Assembly: GCA_023460055.1 (NCBI GenBank)
Contig: JAEWRJ010000035.1
Location: forward strand, 1-6,883
Source: Bacillota bacterium
GTDB taxonomy: Bacteria; Bacillota; Clostridia; Christensenellales; Aristaeellaceae
Reading direction: 5' to 3'
Length of the DNA: 6,883 nt
The notes beneath the pieces were generated by a model that saw only the letters and a program-made list of their open reading frames with translations, was not told the origin of the DNA and did no database searches. A program made the position numbers and the translations under genes. Positions 1 through 5,739 of the stretch are shown here, piece after piece. Position 1 is the stretch's first letter, and every line of letters starts with the position of its first letter.

Positions 1-331
1 GGTAAGGCACGCGGTCAGGCAAGCCCAGGCCAGGCGGAGGGGGGCTGCCCGGCGGCACCCTGGGGCCGGATGGCCCGGGGGTCAGTGGATAGGGGGGAAA
101 CTGGTCAAAAGGGTTCTGGGGCTGCGCGGGCGCTGCAATAGGCCCCTCATAGGCGGGGGGCATGGAGGGCGGCTTGACGCCGGACGCGCCCATAGGCTGG
201 GCCGGGGTAAAGAAATCCTGCCCCCCTGCCTGCTGATAGGGCGGGGCCTGGGGCGGGCGGCTGCCCGGATCGGCCTGAAAAAAATCCTGTCCTCCCCAGT
301 CATCCTCCGGCCGGGGCATAGGGTTTTGCAT
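1..331 (-). CDS. Proline-rich protein of unknown function, N-terminal part only (runs off left edge)
   Basis: I do not recognise this gene. Reading leftwards from an ATG at 331-329 gives 110 codons without a stop, reaching the window edge, so only the N-terminus is present. The start is supported by an AAGGAGG ribosome binding site at 342-336, four bases before the ATG, and by a promoter further upstream. About 29% of the residues are proline (32 of 110 by my count), with many Gln, Gly and Ala and almost no charge beyond the first residues. There is no signal peptide or membrane segment in the visible part. The hexamer GGQDFF occurs at residues 13-18 and again at 36-41, with a looser NPFDQF at 73-78. 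This composition fits a disordered tail in front of a folded or membrane domain off the window, but that is inference. A different frame over the same bases (82-432) is open but lacks an equivalent ribosome binding site. Confidence 0.7.
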   Translation of the reverse strand, partial: MQNPMPRPEDDWGGQDFFQADPGSRPPQAPPYQQAGGQDFFTPAQPMGASGVKPPSMPPAYEGPIAAPAQPQNPFDQFPPYPLTPGPSGPRVPPGSPPPPGLGLPDRVPY

Positions 332-388
332 TCATCCTCCTTGGCGTGTCGGGGGAGAAAGCCTCCCGATCGTGCTTTATGCCTGCAT

Positions 389-417
389 AGGATACAGCGT
401 GTGAGCGGATTTGTAAA
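389..417 (-). promoter_or_regulatory. Sigma-A-like promoter for the proline-rich gene
   Basis: On the minus strand TTTACA (417-412) and TATCCT (394-389) are separated by exactly 17 bases, close to the consensus for the housekeeping sigma factor. Transcription would start near 382, leaving a leader of about 50 bases. That leader contains a short hairpin, GGGAG and CTCCC arms at 353-367, before the ribosome binding site at 342-336. The -35 box lies inside a phased direct repeat described separately. Confidence 0.55.
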
Positions 418-427
418 GATTTTGTAA
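410..427. repeat. Phased direct repeat TTTGTAA x2 (possible response-regulator site)
   Basis: TTTGTAA occurs at 410-416 and again at 421-427, an 11-base period that puts both copies on the same face of the helix. Read on the minus strand it is GTTACA, five bases, TTTACA. This resembles the direct-repeat half-sites used by OmpR/PhoB-family regulators; the Bacillus PhoP site, for instance, uses TTAACA-like hexamers five bases apart. It overlaps the -35 box of the minus-strand promoter. Binding by any particular regulator is not shown, and two short AT-rich repeats can arise by chance. Confidence 0.3.
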
Positions 428-437
428 CACAAGGCTT

Positions 438-467
438 TTGTTCAAAGGCCGATCAACAGGGTAGATT
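438..467 (+). promoter_or_regulatory. Weak candidate promoter for the C11 peptidase operon
   Basis: TTGTTC (438-443) and TAGATT (462-467) are 18 bases apart and are the best plus-strand pair I found before the peptidase gene. Both boxes deviate from consensus. The implied start near 474 leaves a leader of about 108 bases. A TTGTCC at 504-509 with TACTCT at 524-529 was considered, but its 14-base spacer is too short. The true promoter may need an activator or an alternative sigma factor. Confidence 0.25.
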
Positions 468-553
468 GTTGGTGTAATCAAGCTTCACGCAGCGGGCACG
501 CTCTTGTCCTGACGCCAAGTTTCTACTCTGCCGACCGAATATGAACCGCACCT

Positions 554-565
554 GCGATATATCGC
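554..565. promoter_or_regulatory. Perfect 12-bp palindrome just upstream of the peptidase ribosome binding site
   Basis: GCGATATATCGC is its own reverse complement and ends three bases before the AAGGAA ribosome binding site at 569-574. It could be a repressor operator in the leader, or in the mRNA a four-pair hairpin with a TATA loop that influences translation start. There is only one copy in the window and nothing identifies a binding protein. Confidence 0.25.
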
Positions 566-581
566 TATAAGGAATACATGT

Positions 582-3500
582 ATGAAAAAGGCATTGACGA
601 TTCTGTTGATGGCGCTCTTGGTCTTCCCGGTTTTGTCCCCGGATGCCCGGGCGCTTCCCGCTGATCAAATCGGCTTCCAAACCCAGACCATCATGGTCTA
701 TATCATCGGATCGGATCTGGAATCCGACGGCGGGATGGGTACGTCTGACATCAGGGAGATGCTCAAGGCAAAGCCCGACAAGGACAGGCTGAATGTTCTG
801 GTGATGACGGGCGGTACAAACAAGTGGCAGAGCGGCGCCATCCCGGCTGACCGGCTCAGTGTATATAAAATAGAAGGATTGAACCCAAAGCCTGTTCAAG
901 CCTGGGAAAAAGGCAGCATGGGCGAACCGGCGGCGCTGACCCGTTTTCTGGACTTTGCCCGCGAAAACTATCCGGCCGAGTCCTATGGCCTCATCCTCTG
1001 GGACCATGGCGGCGGGCCGATGGTGGGCTTTGGCATGGACACGGCTTACAAGGGCGACGGCCTCACCCTGCCTGAGCTGCGCGAAGCGCTTGAGCAAAGC
1101 GCCTTCAAGGATGACAGCAAGCTGGAGTGGCTGGCATTTGACGCCTGTCTGATGGCATCCCTGGAAGTCGCGGCGCTGCTGTCTCCCTACGCGCGGTACA
1201 TGATCGCGTCGCAGGAAGCGCTGCCGGGATATGGCTTTGATTACGCTTTTTTAAAGAGCCTGTCATCCTCCGGCCTTACAGGAACTGAGGCGGGCCGCGC
1301 CATCATTGACCATACCTACGCCTACTATGAGGCTCTTTCTCAAAAGAACCCGGAGTTCCGGATGCCTGTGACACTGTCGCTGACTGATCTGGGACAGGCG
1401 GCCCCCGTGCAGGAGAAGCTGGACGGGCTGTTTTCAAACCTCGACCTGGGGCTGCAGGCCGGCATCTATTCTGATATCGCCCGCAGCCGTGACATAACCA
1501 AGGATTACGGCCGGACGACCACCACCAACGCCTATGACCTGATCGACTTGCTGGATTTTTCGATGAATATGGAAACGCTCTATCCCGAGCGGGCCGGTGA
1601 GCTGGACCGGGCGATCGGGGACATGGTGCTGTACAACCGCTCCAACGCGCCCCGTACCAACGGTCTGTCTCTCTATTTTCCGCTGCGCAACAAGGACATG
1701 TTCAAGACCGTCTGGGGCGAGCTGTACAAGGCGTTTGACATCGCCCCCGCTTACAAGCGTTTCATGGAGAGCTTCGCGCGGATCCTGCTGGCAGACAGCC
1801 TGTCGAGCTGGACGGGCTCGGACGAGCCTGCCGTGACCCTTGATGAGCAGACCGGCGAATACTTCATCCAGCTTTCGCCCGAGCAGATCAAAAACTACGA
1901 CAGGGCGGAATACTATATCCTGGCCCGCCTGAGGGGCGAAGAGTATATGCTGACCTTCATGTCGGGGGATGTCACGCTGGACGCGGATGGCCGCCTGCGC
2001 CCCAACTTCGGCGGGAAGATCGTGTACATTGAGGATGAGAACGGCGCCAATCGGATCGTTCCCCACCTGATGGAAAAAGAAAACATCGGCGGGATCGCGT
2101 ACTATCATATTCCCGTTGTGCTGTCGGGGTCTGAAACGGAGGGGGAGAGCTTCTCCGCCGGCGGTAATCTGCTGGTGCAGATCGATAAGGAAGATGAGGA
2201 AGCCAGCCTGACGGGCGCAATCCGTGACAGCGCCGCGGACAGCCTGATGGGCAAGCAGGATGTGGACTTAAGCCAGTGGAGTCTGATCCATCTTTTCCAC
2301 GGCAGTTCCTATCTGGCCCGCGATGAGGCGGGGGCGCTGCTGCCTTATGGCGATTGGTCGTCGGCCAGCATGCCCATCGTGACCACCTACAGCGCCAAGG
2401 GCGGCTTGAAGGTGAGCTATGCCCCGATCGATGAAACGCTCTATGACTACTTCGTGCTGATGTCCATCATAGATACCCAGGGCTATGTCTATTCTTCCGA
2501 GCTGATGCCGCTCAAGGCGGATCCGCCGAAGAACCCGCCGGCAGCGGAAAAGCCCTTGTATGAGGTCAACTACGCGCAGGGCGGCGGCCCGCAGTTCATC
2601 GCGGAGCACATGGGCATTGGCGTCACCTTGATGGGCATCGAGCAGCCGCCGGAAACGCCGTCCTCGCTGAGGGTACACCTGATGCTCCAGAGCAGCCTCG
2701 CGCAGGAAGCCGGTGTCTCCCTGGAATGGGCGAGCGCCGACGGTGTCATGATGAACAGCTCGGGCTCGGCTTCCATTCCCGCGGGGGACAGCGCGCTGAT
2801 CTCTTTTGATCTCCCCGTCGGTTCCGCGCGGGCTCGTGATATACGGTTCGGGCTGATTGTCAATGATGACGTTGTCAACTCTCTGGGCTGGACCGCCTTG
2901 AATATGACAGAGGTGTCTCGGGAGTTCATGAGGCTCGCCGCCAGGATGGGCAACTGGGTCAGCATGGGGGAAGTGCGCGTACAGACCGATTTTTCATTGC
3001 CAGCCGGCGCGGATCCGGGTGGTCCGGCCTTTGAACCCCGCCTTCTGTGGGAAGGCGAAGGCATCACCATTGAGCAGGTGGGCCTGCCCGTGACCGACGG
3101 GTATCAGCTGGAAGTGCCGCTGAAGATCACCAACCGCTCCAAGGTCTTTGATTTGGTCCAGCTGGAGAACAGCGCGGTCAACGGGATCATGGCCGGGCTG
3201 ACCATGCCCGAGCGGGTGCAGCCCGGCAGCGTGCTGTACGCGACGGCGCGCGTCGATATGAAGCGCGTGGTGCTGCCGCCTGAGTATGCCGAGTTCCAGG
3301 GGATGATGGACATGATCGAGAACCTGGAAACGCTTGGCATCCGGCAGGTGCGTGACATTACCCTGCGCTTCGCGCTGGACAGCGCCGCGCGTTTGGGCCG
3401 CGCGGGCCGGGACGCTGTGCGCCGCCTGACCGATTATGTCACGCTGACCCTGCCCGGCATGGAGGGCTTTGAGCAGCCGCTGGATCAGGAGGGGGAGGAG

Positions 3501-3842
3501 ATCTTCACAGGATACGGTGTCCGTGCCGTGCGCCTGTCAAGCGATCCGGCAGGTAGGACTTTCTATATAGAAAACAGCGGCAAAACCGCGGTCAGGGTCG
3601 ATACCTTCGGCCATACAAGGGTGGACGGCGAGAACTATGGCGAAAACATCCCCTTGTACGCTGAGGTATTCCCGGGCAGCGCGGCTTATGCCAGGCTGTT
3701 TGATTACATTCCCACCATTGAGCCCCAGGCGAAGGAGATCAGCTTCTATATCAGCGTGATCGATACGGATGACAACCGCCTGCTGGGCCGATCGGCTGAG
3801 CGGATCACAATAACGCTCCCAACGGGAGAACAGACCCGATAA
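582..3842 (+). CDS. Secreted clostripain-family (C11) cysteine peptidase with long C-terminal extension
   Basis: The product has 1086 residues. Residues 1-24 are a signal peptide (KK, a hydrophobic stretch, then AxA cleavage near Ala24). Residues about 35-400 are a peptidase C11 domain: the opening strand MVYIIGSDLES, catalytic His142 in WDHGGG, catalytic Cys189 in FDACLMA, and GLSLYFP near 361-367. Cys189 is the only cysteine in the whole protein. Asp187, two residues before it, matches the Asp that gives clostripain its preference for Arg at P1, so cleavage after Arg (or Lys) is expected. Lys157 sits in the loop between His and Cys where family members cut themselves during activation. Clostripain and PmC11 are much shorter; the remaining roughly 690 residues are beta-rich and I recognise no named domain, though 695-1080 looks like three diverged repeats. 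There is no lipobox, LPxTG or C-terminal membrane anchor, so release into the medium is likely. The start follows an AAGGAA ribosome binding site seven bases upstream. It heads an operon with the next gene. Substrate is unknown. Confidence 0.92.
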   Translation: MKKALTILLMALLVFPVLSPDARALPADQIGFQTQTIMVYIIGSDLESDGGMGTSDIREMLKAKPDKDRLNVLVMTGGTNKWQSGAIPADRLSVYKIEGLNPKPVQAWEKGSMGEPAALTRFLDFARENYPAESYGLILWDHGGGPMVGFGMDTAYKGDGLTLPELREALEQSAFKDDSKLEWLAFDACLMASLEVAALLSPYARYMIASQEALPGYGFDYAFLKSLSSSGLTGTEAGRAIIDHTYAYYEALSQKNPEFRMPVTLSLTDLGQAAPVQEKLDGLFSNLDLGLQAGIYSDIARSRDITKDYGRTTTTNAYDLIDLLDFSMNMETLYPERAGELDRAIGDMVLYNRSNAPRTNGLSLYFPLRNKDMFKTVWGELYKAFDIAPAYKRFMESFARILLADSLSSWTGSDEPAVTLDEQTGEYFIQLSPEQIKNYDRAEYYILARLRGEEYMLTFMSGDVTLDADGRLRPNFGGKIVYIEDENGANRIVPHLMEKENIGGIAYYHIPVVLSGSETEGESFSAGGNLLVQIDKEDEEASLTGAIRDSAADSLMGKQDVDLSQWSLIHLFHGSSYLARDEAGALLPYGDWSSASMPIVTTYSAKGGLKVSYAPIDETLYDYFVLMSIIDTQGYVYSSELMPLKADPPKNPPAAEKPLYEVNYAQGGGPQFIAEHMGIGVTLMGIEQPPETPSSLRVHLMLQSSLAQEAGVSLEWASADGVMMNSSGSASIPAGDSALISFDLPVGSARARDIRFGLIVNDDVVNSLGWTALNMTEVSREFMRLAARMGNWVSMGEVRVQTDFSLPAGADPGGPAFEPRLLWEGEGITIEQVGLPVTDGYQLEVPLKITNRSKVFDLVQLENSAVNGIMAGLTMPERVQPGSVLYATARVDMKRVVLPPEYAEFQGMMDMIENLETLGIRQVRDITLRFALDSAARLGRAGRDAVRRLTDYVTLTLPGMEGFEQPLDQEGEEIFTGYGVRAVRLSSDPAGRTFYIENSGKTAVRVDTFGHTRVDGENYGENIPLYAEVFPGSAAYARLFDYIPTIEPQAKEISFYISVIDTDDNRLLGRSAERITITLPTGEQTR

Positions 3843-3852
3843 ATATGGATAA

Positions 3853-3858
3853 AGGAGA
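3853..3858 (+). promoter_or_regulatory. Ribosome binding site fixing the start of the small secreted protein
   Basis: AGGAGA lies seven bases before the ATG at 3866. An in-frame ATG at 3845 is upstream of this site, only two bases after the previous stop, and would put seven charged residues ahead of the signal peptide. The site therefore selects 3866 as the start. Confidence 0.75.
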
Positions 3859-3865
3859 TACGGAC

Positions 3866-4528
3866 ATGAAGAGACTAACTGCATTGCTTCTGGCCATGAT
3901 CGTGGCCTTTGGCCTGACTGTTCCCGCGTTGGCGCAGGCGCTGCCTGAAGCGGGATCCGCCGGTGTCGGCGAGCGCTTCCCTGTGGAGACACGGCAGGAT
4001 TTCATGGGCGCGCGGGGTTCCTCACGCTTTCCTGAACCCTTTGATACGGTGATCATCAAGGATGGGGTGTTCACCATCACCTCCCTGGATATCACCATCC
4101 AGATGCAGGTGCCCTTTGGATGGATCGGACTGACGCAGGATATCATGCAGCAGATGATGGATTACGCCATGATGGCAGATCCCCTGGCGACGCTGAACTA
4201 CCTGATCGACAACAGGATCAGCCTGCTGGCAGTCGAGCCTGAGACCAGCGCCAACCTGCTTGCCTTCGTGGTCGCTGACGGGTTCAGCGCCATCGTCGGT
4301 GATCTGGACGATGAGATGCTGGAAGGCGTTCAGGCGGCCTATGGCGGCGAAGCCCTGACCATCGGCGACAGAAATTATATCAGCGTGGTGGAAGCCGGAT
4401 CGCTGATCTTCCTCACCTTCTATCGGGGTGTGCGCGTCGGTTTTGAGCTGCTGATGGCGGGAGACGCGCCTACGGCGGATGAAACCGAACTGCTGACGGA
4501 GTTTGTCGGCGCGGTGGCGTTTCTGTGA
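3866..4528 (+). CDS. Small secreted protein of unknown function, partner of the C11 peptidase
   Basis: The product has 220 residues and I do not recognise a named family. Residues 1-23 form a clear signal peptide (KR, a hydrophobic core, ALA cleavage before Gln24). There is no cysteine, so it is not a lipoprotein. Residues 24-58 are polar and flexible, with Arg at 37, 43, 50 and 54. Residues 59-220 look like one alpha/beta domain: a strand near 67-82, then VPFGW at 82-86, a Met-rich helix at 91-104, then strands and helices ending in a hydrophobic C-terminus. The strand followed by a VPxGW-like turn recalls the Mog1/PsbP-like fold, but this is only a resemblance. The gene starts 23 bases after the peptidase stop and shares its transcript up to the terminator at 4544. 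Possible roles are inhibitor, folding aid or substrate of the peptidase, or an unrelated envelope protein. The coding assignment is firm; the function is not. Confidence 0.85.
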   Translation: MKRLTALLLAMIVAFGLTVPALAQALPEAGSAGVGERFPVETRQDFMGARGSSRFPEPFDTVIIKDGVFTITSLDITIQMQVPFGWIGLTQDIMQQMMDYAMMADPLATLNYLIDNRISLLAVEPETSANLLAFVVADGFSAIVGDLDDEMLEGVQAAYGGEALTIGDRNYISVVEAGSLIFLTFYRGVRVGFELLMAGDAPTADETELLTEFVGAVAFL

Positions 4529-4543
4529 TCTGAATGATGACAG

Positions 4544-4579
4544 ACAGGCCGGAGGCATTGCTGCCTCCGGCCTGTTTTT
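4544..4579 (+). terminator. Intrinsic terminator of the peptidase operon
   Basis: CAGGCCGGAGGCA (4545-4557) pairs perfectly with its complement at 4562-4574 around a TTGC loop, and an outer A-T pair closes it. Five T residues follow at 4575-4579. The stem begins 16 bases after the stop codon of the small secreted protein. On the minus strand the same hairpin lacks a T tract, so it would be at best a weak terminator for the converging acetyltransferase genes. Confidence 0.92.
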
Positions 4580-4621
4580 CCGGCTTTCGTTGAACGCATT
4601 GCTTTTTTATGTGCGATGCGC

Positions 4622-4634
4622 GGATAGGCTATCC
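4622..4634. repeat. Short perfect inverted repeat over an acetyltransferase stop codon
   Basis: GGATAG and CTATCC flank a single central base. The repeat covers the TAG stop (4631-4629) of the downstream acetyltransferase. It is too tight to make a good hairpin and has no T tract on the minus strand. No clear intrinsic terminator was found for the acetyltransferase pair in this convergent gap (4529-4628). Confidence 0.25.
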
Positions 4635-5111
4635 TGTGTACTGGTAAGCCAGGCGGGGTGATCCGTCCTCCGTGAAGATGACGCCGCAGTATTCAAACCC
4701 GTGCTTTTCGATCAGGCGGCGCATGATCAGGTTGTCCGCGTGGGTATCTATGCGGATATTGCCGATGAGACCTTTGCAGAAACTGAGGCACCTGGAAAAC
4801 GCGCCTCGTGTCTGCCCGTCAGACGCGACGCGGTGGATGGTGCCATAGGGTTCGTCATTTTTCCACGCGCCGTTCTTAATGAGGGCATAGGTGGGGTCTT
4901 CCCCGACGCGGAACATGAAGACAGCGCAGATCCGGCCGCCTTCTTCCTCTACAAACAGCTGCCGCAGGGTAAGGTCCTCCTGCAGCATCCGGCGTTCGGG
5001 GTAGTTGGTGCCCCATTGGAAGGGATTGCCGTTTTGCGCCATCCGGTGCCTGGCGGTCTCATAGACGGCCAGGATGCTGTCCATATCCTCTTCAAGGGCC
5101 GGGCGTATCAT
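4629..5111 (-). CDS. GNAT family N-acetyltransferase (second gene of pair)
   Basis: The product has 160 residues, a normal length for a single-domain GNAT enzyme that moves an acetyl group from acetyl-CoA to an amine; the acceptor is unknown. The N-terminus (IRPALEEDMDSILAVYE) is the usual first strand and helix. Features at 27-33 (NGNPFQW), 70-75 (GEDPTY), 86-94 (DEPYGTIHR) and 120-127 (RIDTHADN) fit, as I remember it, a widespread but uncharacterised Firmicutes subgroup. The acetyl-CoA loop, usually Q/RxxGxG/A, is here about 99-104 (GQTRGA) and is on the degenerate side. The C-terminal part (MRRLIEKHGF, then a strand) is typical. Its ATG overlaps the stop of the upstream acetyltransferase by four bases, and a GGAGG site lies inside that upstream gene, so translation is probably coupled. 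It is likely cytoplasmic. Confidence 0.88.
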   Translation of the reverse strand: MIRPALEEDMDSILAVYETARHRMAQNGNPFQWGTNYPERRMLQEDLTLRQLFVEEEGGRICAVFMFRVGEDPTYALIKNGAWKNDEPYGTIHRVASDGQTRGAFSRCLSFCKGLIGNIRIDTHADNLIMRRLIEKHGFEYCGVIFTEDGSPRLAYQYTG

Positions 5112-5599
5112 ATGGTATCCTCCGTGATATGATTTGATAATGAATAGTACCGCAGCAGCTCATCCTCATGGGAGAAGACAAAGCCGCTTTTCTCCAGCAC
5201 ATGCTGGCTGCGCGTATTCCTGTGAACGCAATCGGCGTAAACCGTGCGCAGGCCAAGCGTATGAAAAGCGTAACCGGTCATCAGACCGATGGCTTCCGTG
5301 CCGTATCCGCGGTTTTTATAGGCGTCACTTGAAAAGTGAAGGCTCAGCGTGGCGCATCCCTTGTCAAAATCGATATACTTCAGCTGAATTTCGCCGATGA
5401 TCTTCTCATCCAGGCAGATGGCGAAGAATCGCCTGCTCTCATCCAGCACCTTGCTTTGATAGAAGAGATTCACGCTTTTCTTGTCATAGCTGTAGCCCTG
5501 CTCCCACATAGCGGGGTCTGCCGCGTATTCCCTGTAGAACTCATGGCAGTATTCAAGGGTATAGGGCCTCAGCGTAATCCATGAACCTTTAATGATCAT
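5108..5599 (-). CDS. GNAT family N-acetyltransferase, RimJ/RimL-like (first gene of pair)
   Basis: The product has 163 residues and the layout of RimJ/RimL-type GNAT enzymes. It opens with a WITLRPYT strand (7-14) and has a central strand around FAICLDEKIIGEI (59-71). The acetyl-CoA loop is complete as NRGYGTEA (96-103) and is followed by the expected helix. NTRSQHVLEKSGF at 128-140 is the usual region before the last strands. RimJ/RimL enzymes acetylate ribosomal-protein N-termini, but most relatives in this broad group act on other amines or small molecules, so the substrate cannot be named. The start is fixed by AGGAGG at 5612-5607, seven bases upstream. The gene has its own promoter and an operator-like palindrome upstream. 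It overlaps the next acetyltransferase gene by four bases (ATGA), forming a two-gene operon. Confidence 0.9.
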   Translation of the reverse strand: MIIKGSWITLRPYTLEYCHEFYREYAADPAMWEQGYSYDKKSVNLFYQSKVLDESRRFFAICLDEKIIGEIQLKYIDFDKGCATLSLHFSSDAYKNRGYGTEAIGLMTGYAFHTLGLRTVYADCVHRNTRSQHVLEKSGFVFSHEDELLRYYSLSNHITEDTI

Positions 5600-5636
5600 A
5601 CGGTTCCCTCCTCATTCTCGGCAGGAGCCAGGCGCG

Positions 5637-5650
5637 GTAGATCCATCTAC
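5637..5650. promoter_or_regulatory. Operator-like palindrome over the acetyltransferase transcription start
   Basis: GTAGATCCATCTAC has perfect six-base arms around CC. It begins four bases downstream of the TATAAT box, so it covers the predicted transcription start near 5647. That is a classic position for a repressor site that blocks promoter clearance. No regulator gene is nearby in the window, and there is only one copy. Confidence 0.4.
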
Positions 5651-5653
5651 TGT

Positions 5654-5683
5654 ATTATACCTGTTTTTGACGCGGATTTTCTA
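5654..5683 (-). promoter_or_regulatory. Promoter of the acetyltransferase operon
   Basis: The minus strand carries a perfect TATAAT at 5659-5654, with TAGAAA at 5683-5678, four of six matches to the -35 consensus, 18 bases away. The start would fall near 5647, giving a leader of about 47 bases to the ATG at 5599. It sits just after the pfkA terminator, so this operon is transcribed independently of pfkA. Confidence 0.6.
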
Positions 5684-5690
5684 TTCCATC

Positions 5691-5718
5691 AAAAAAACCC
5701 GCCATTTTGCATGGCGGG
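5691..5718 (-). terminator. Intrinsic terminator of pfkA
   Basis: On the minus strand CCCGCCAT (5718-5711) pairs with ATGGCGGG (5705-5698) around a five-base loop, and seven T residues follow (5697-5691). The stem starts 21 bases beyond the pfkA stop codon. This is a textbook rho-independent terminator and separates pfkA from the acetyltransferase pair. Confidence 0.92.
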
Positions 5719-5739
5719 GTATATGGGAAACGTTTTTGC

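Noticed and set aside
82..432. Minus-strand open frame overlapping the proline-rich gene
   Set aside because: It starts upstream of the predicted promoter, has no ribosome binding site, and reads as Arg/Pro-rich shadow sequence. The frame starting at 331 has an AAGGAGG site and a promoter.
504..529. TTGTCC and TACTCT as a promoter for the peptidase operon
   Set aside because: The spacer is only 14 bases, too short for the housekeeping sigma factor.
453..1097. Long minus-strand open frame opposite the start of the peptidase gene
   Set aside because: It lies mostly antisense to a clearly coding gene with signal peptide and catalytic motifs, has no ribosome binding site I could see, and gives a His/Arg/Gln-rich product typical of antisense frames in GC-rich DNA.
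1434..2108. 224-codon minus-strand open frame inside the peptidase gene
   Set aside because: Fully antisense to the peptidase; the composition is that of a shadow frame and no motif is recognisable.
3845..3865. Earlier in-frame ATG for the small secreted protein
   Set aside because: It is upstream of the AGGAGA site and would place charged residues ahead of the signal peptide; the start at 3866 fits better.
4022..4558. 178-codon minus-strand open frame opposite the small secreted protein
   Set aside because: Antisense to a gene with its own ribosome binding site and signal peptide, and it runs from within the terminator; His/Gln/Asp-rich shadow.
4585..4619. Imperfect hairpin with a T-rich loop in the convergent gap, considered as the acetyltransferase terminator
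   Set aside because: The T run is in the loop, not after the stem, and on the minus strand one stem pair is mismatched and no T tract follows.
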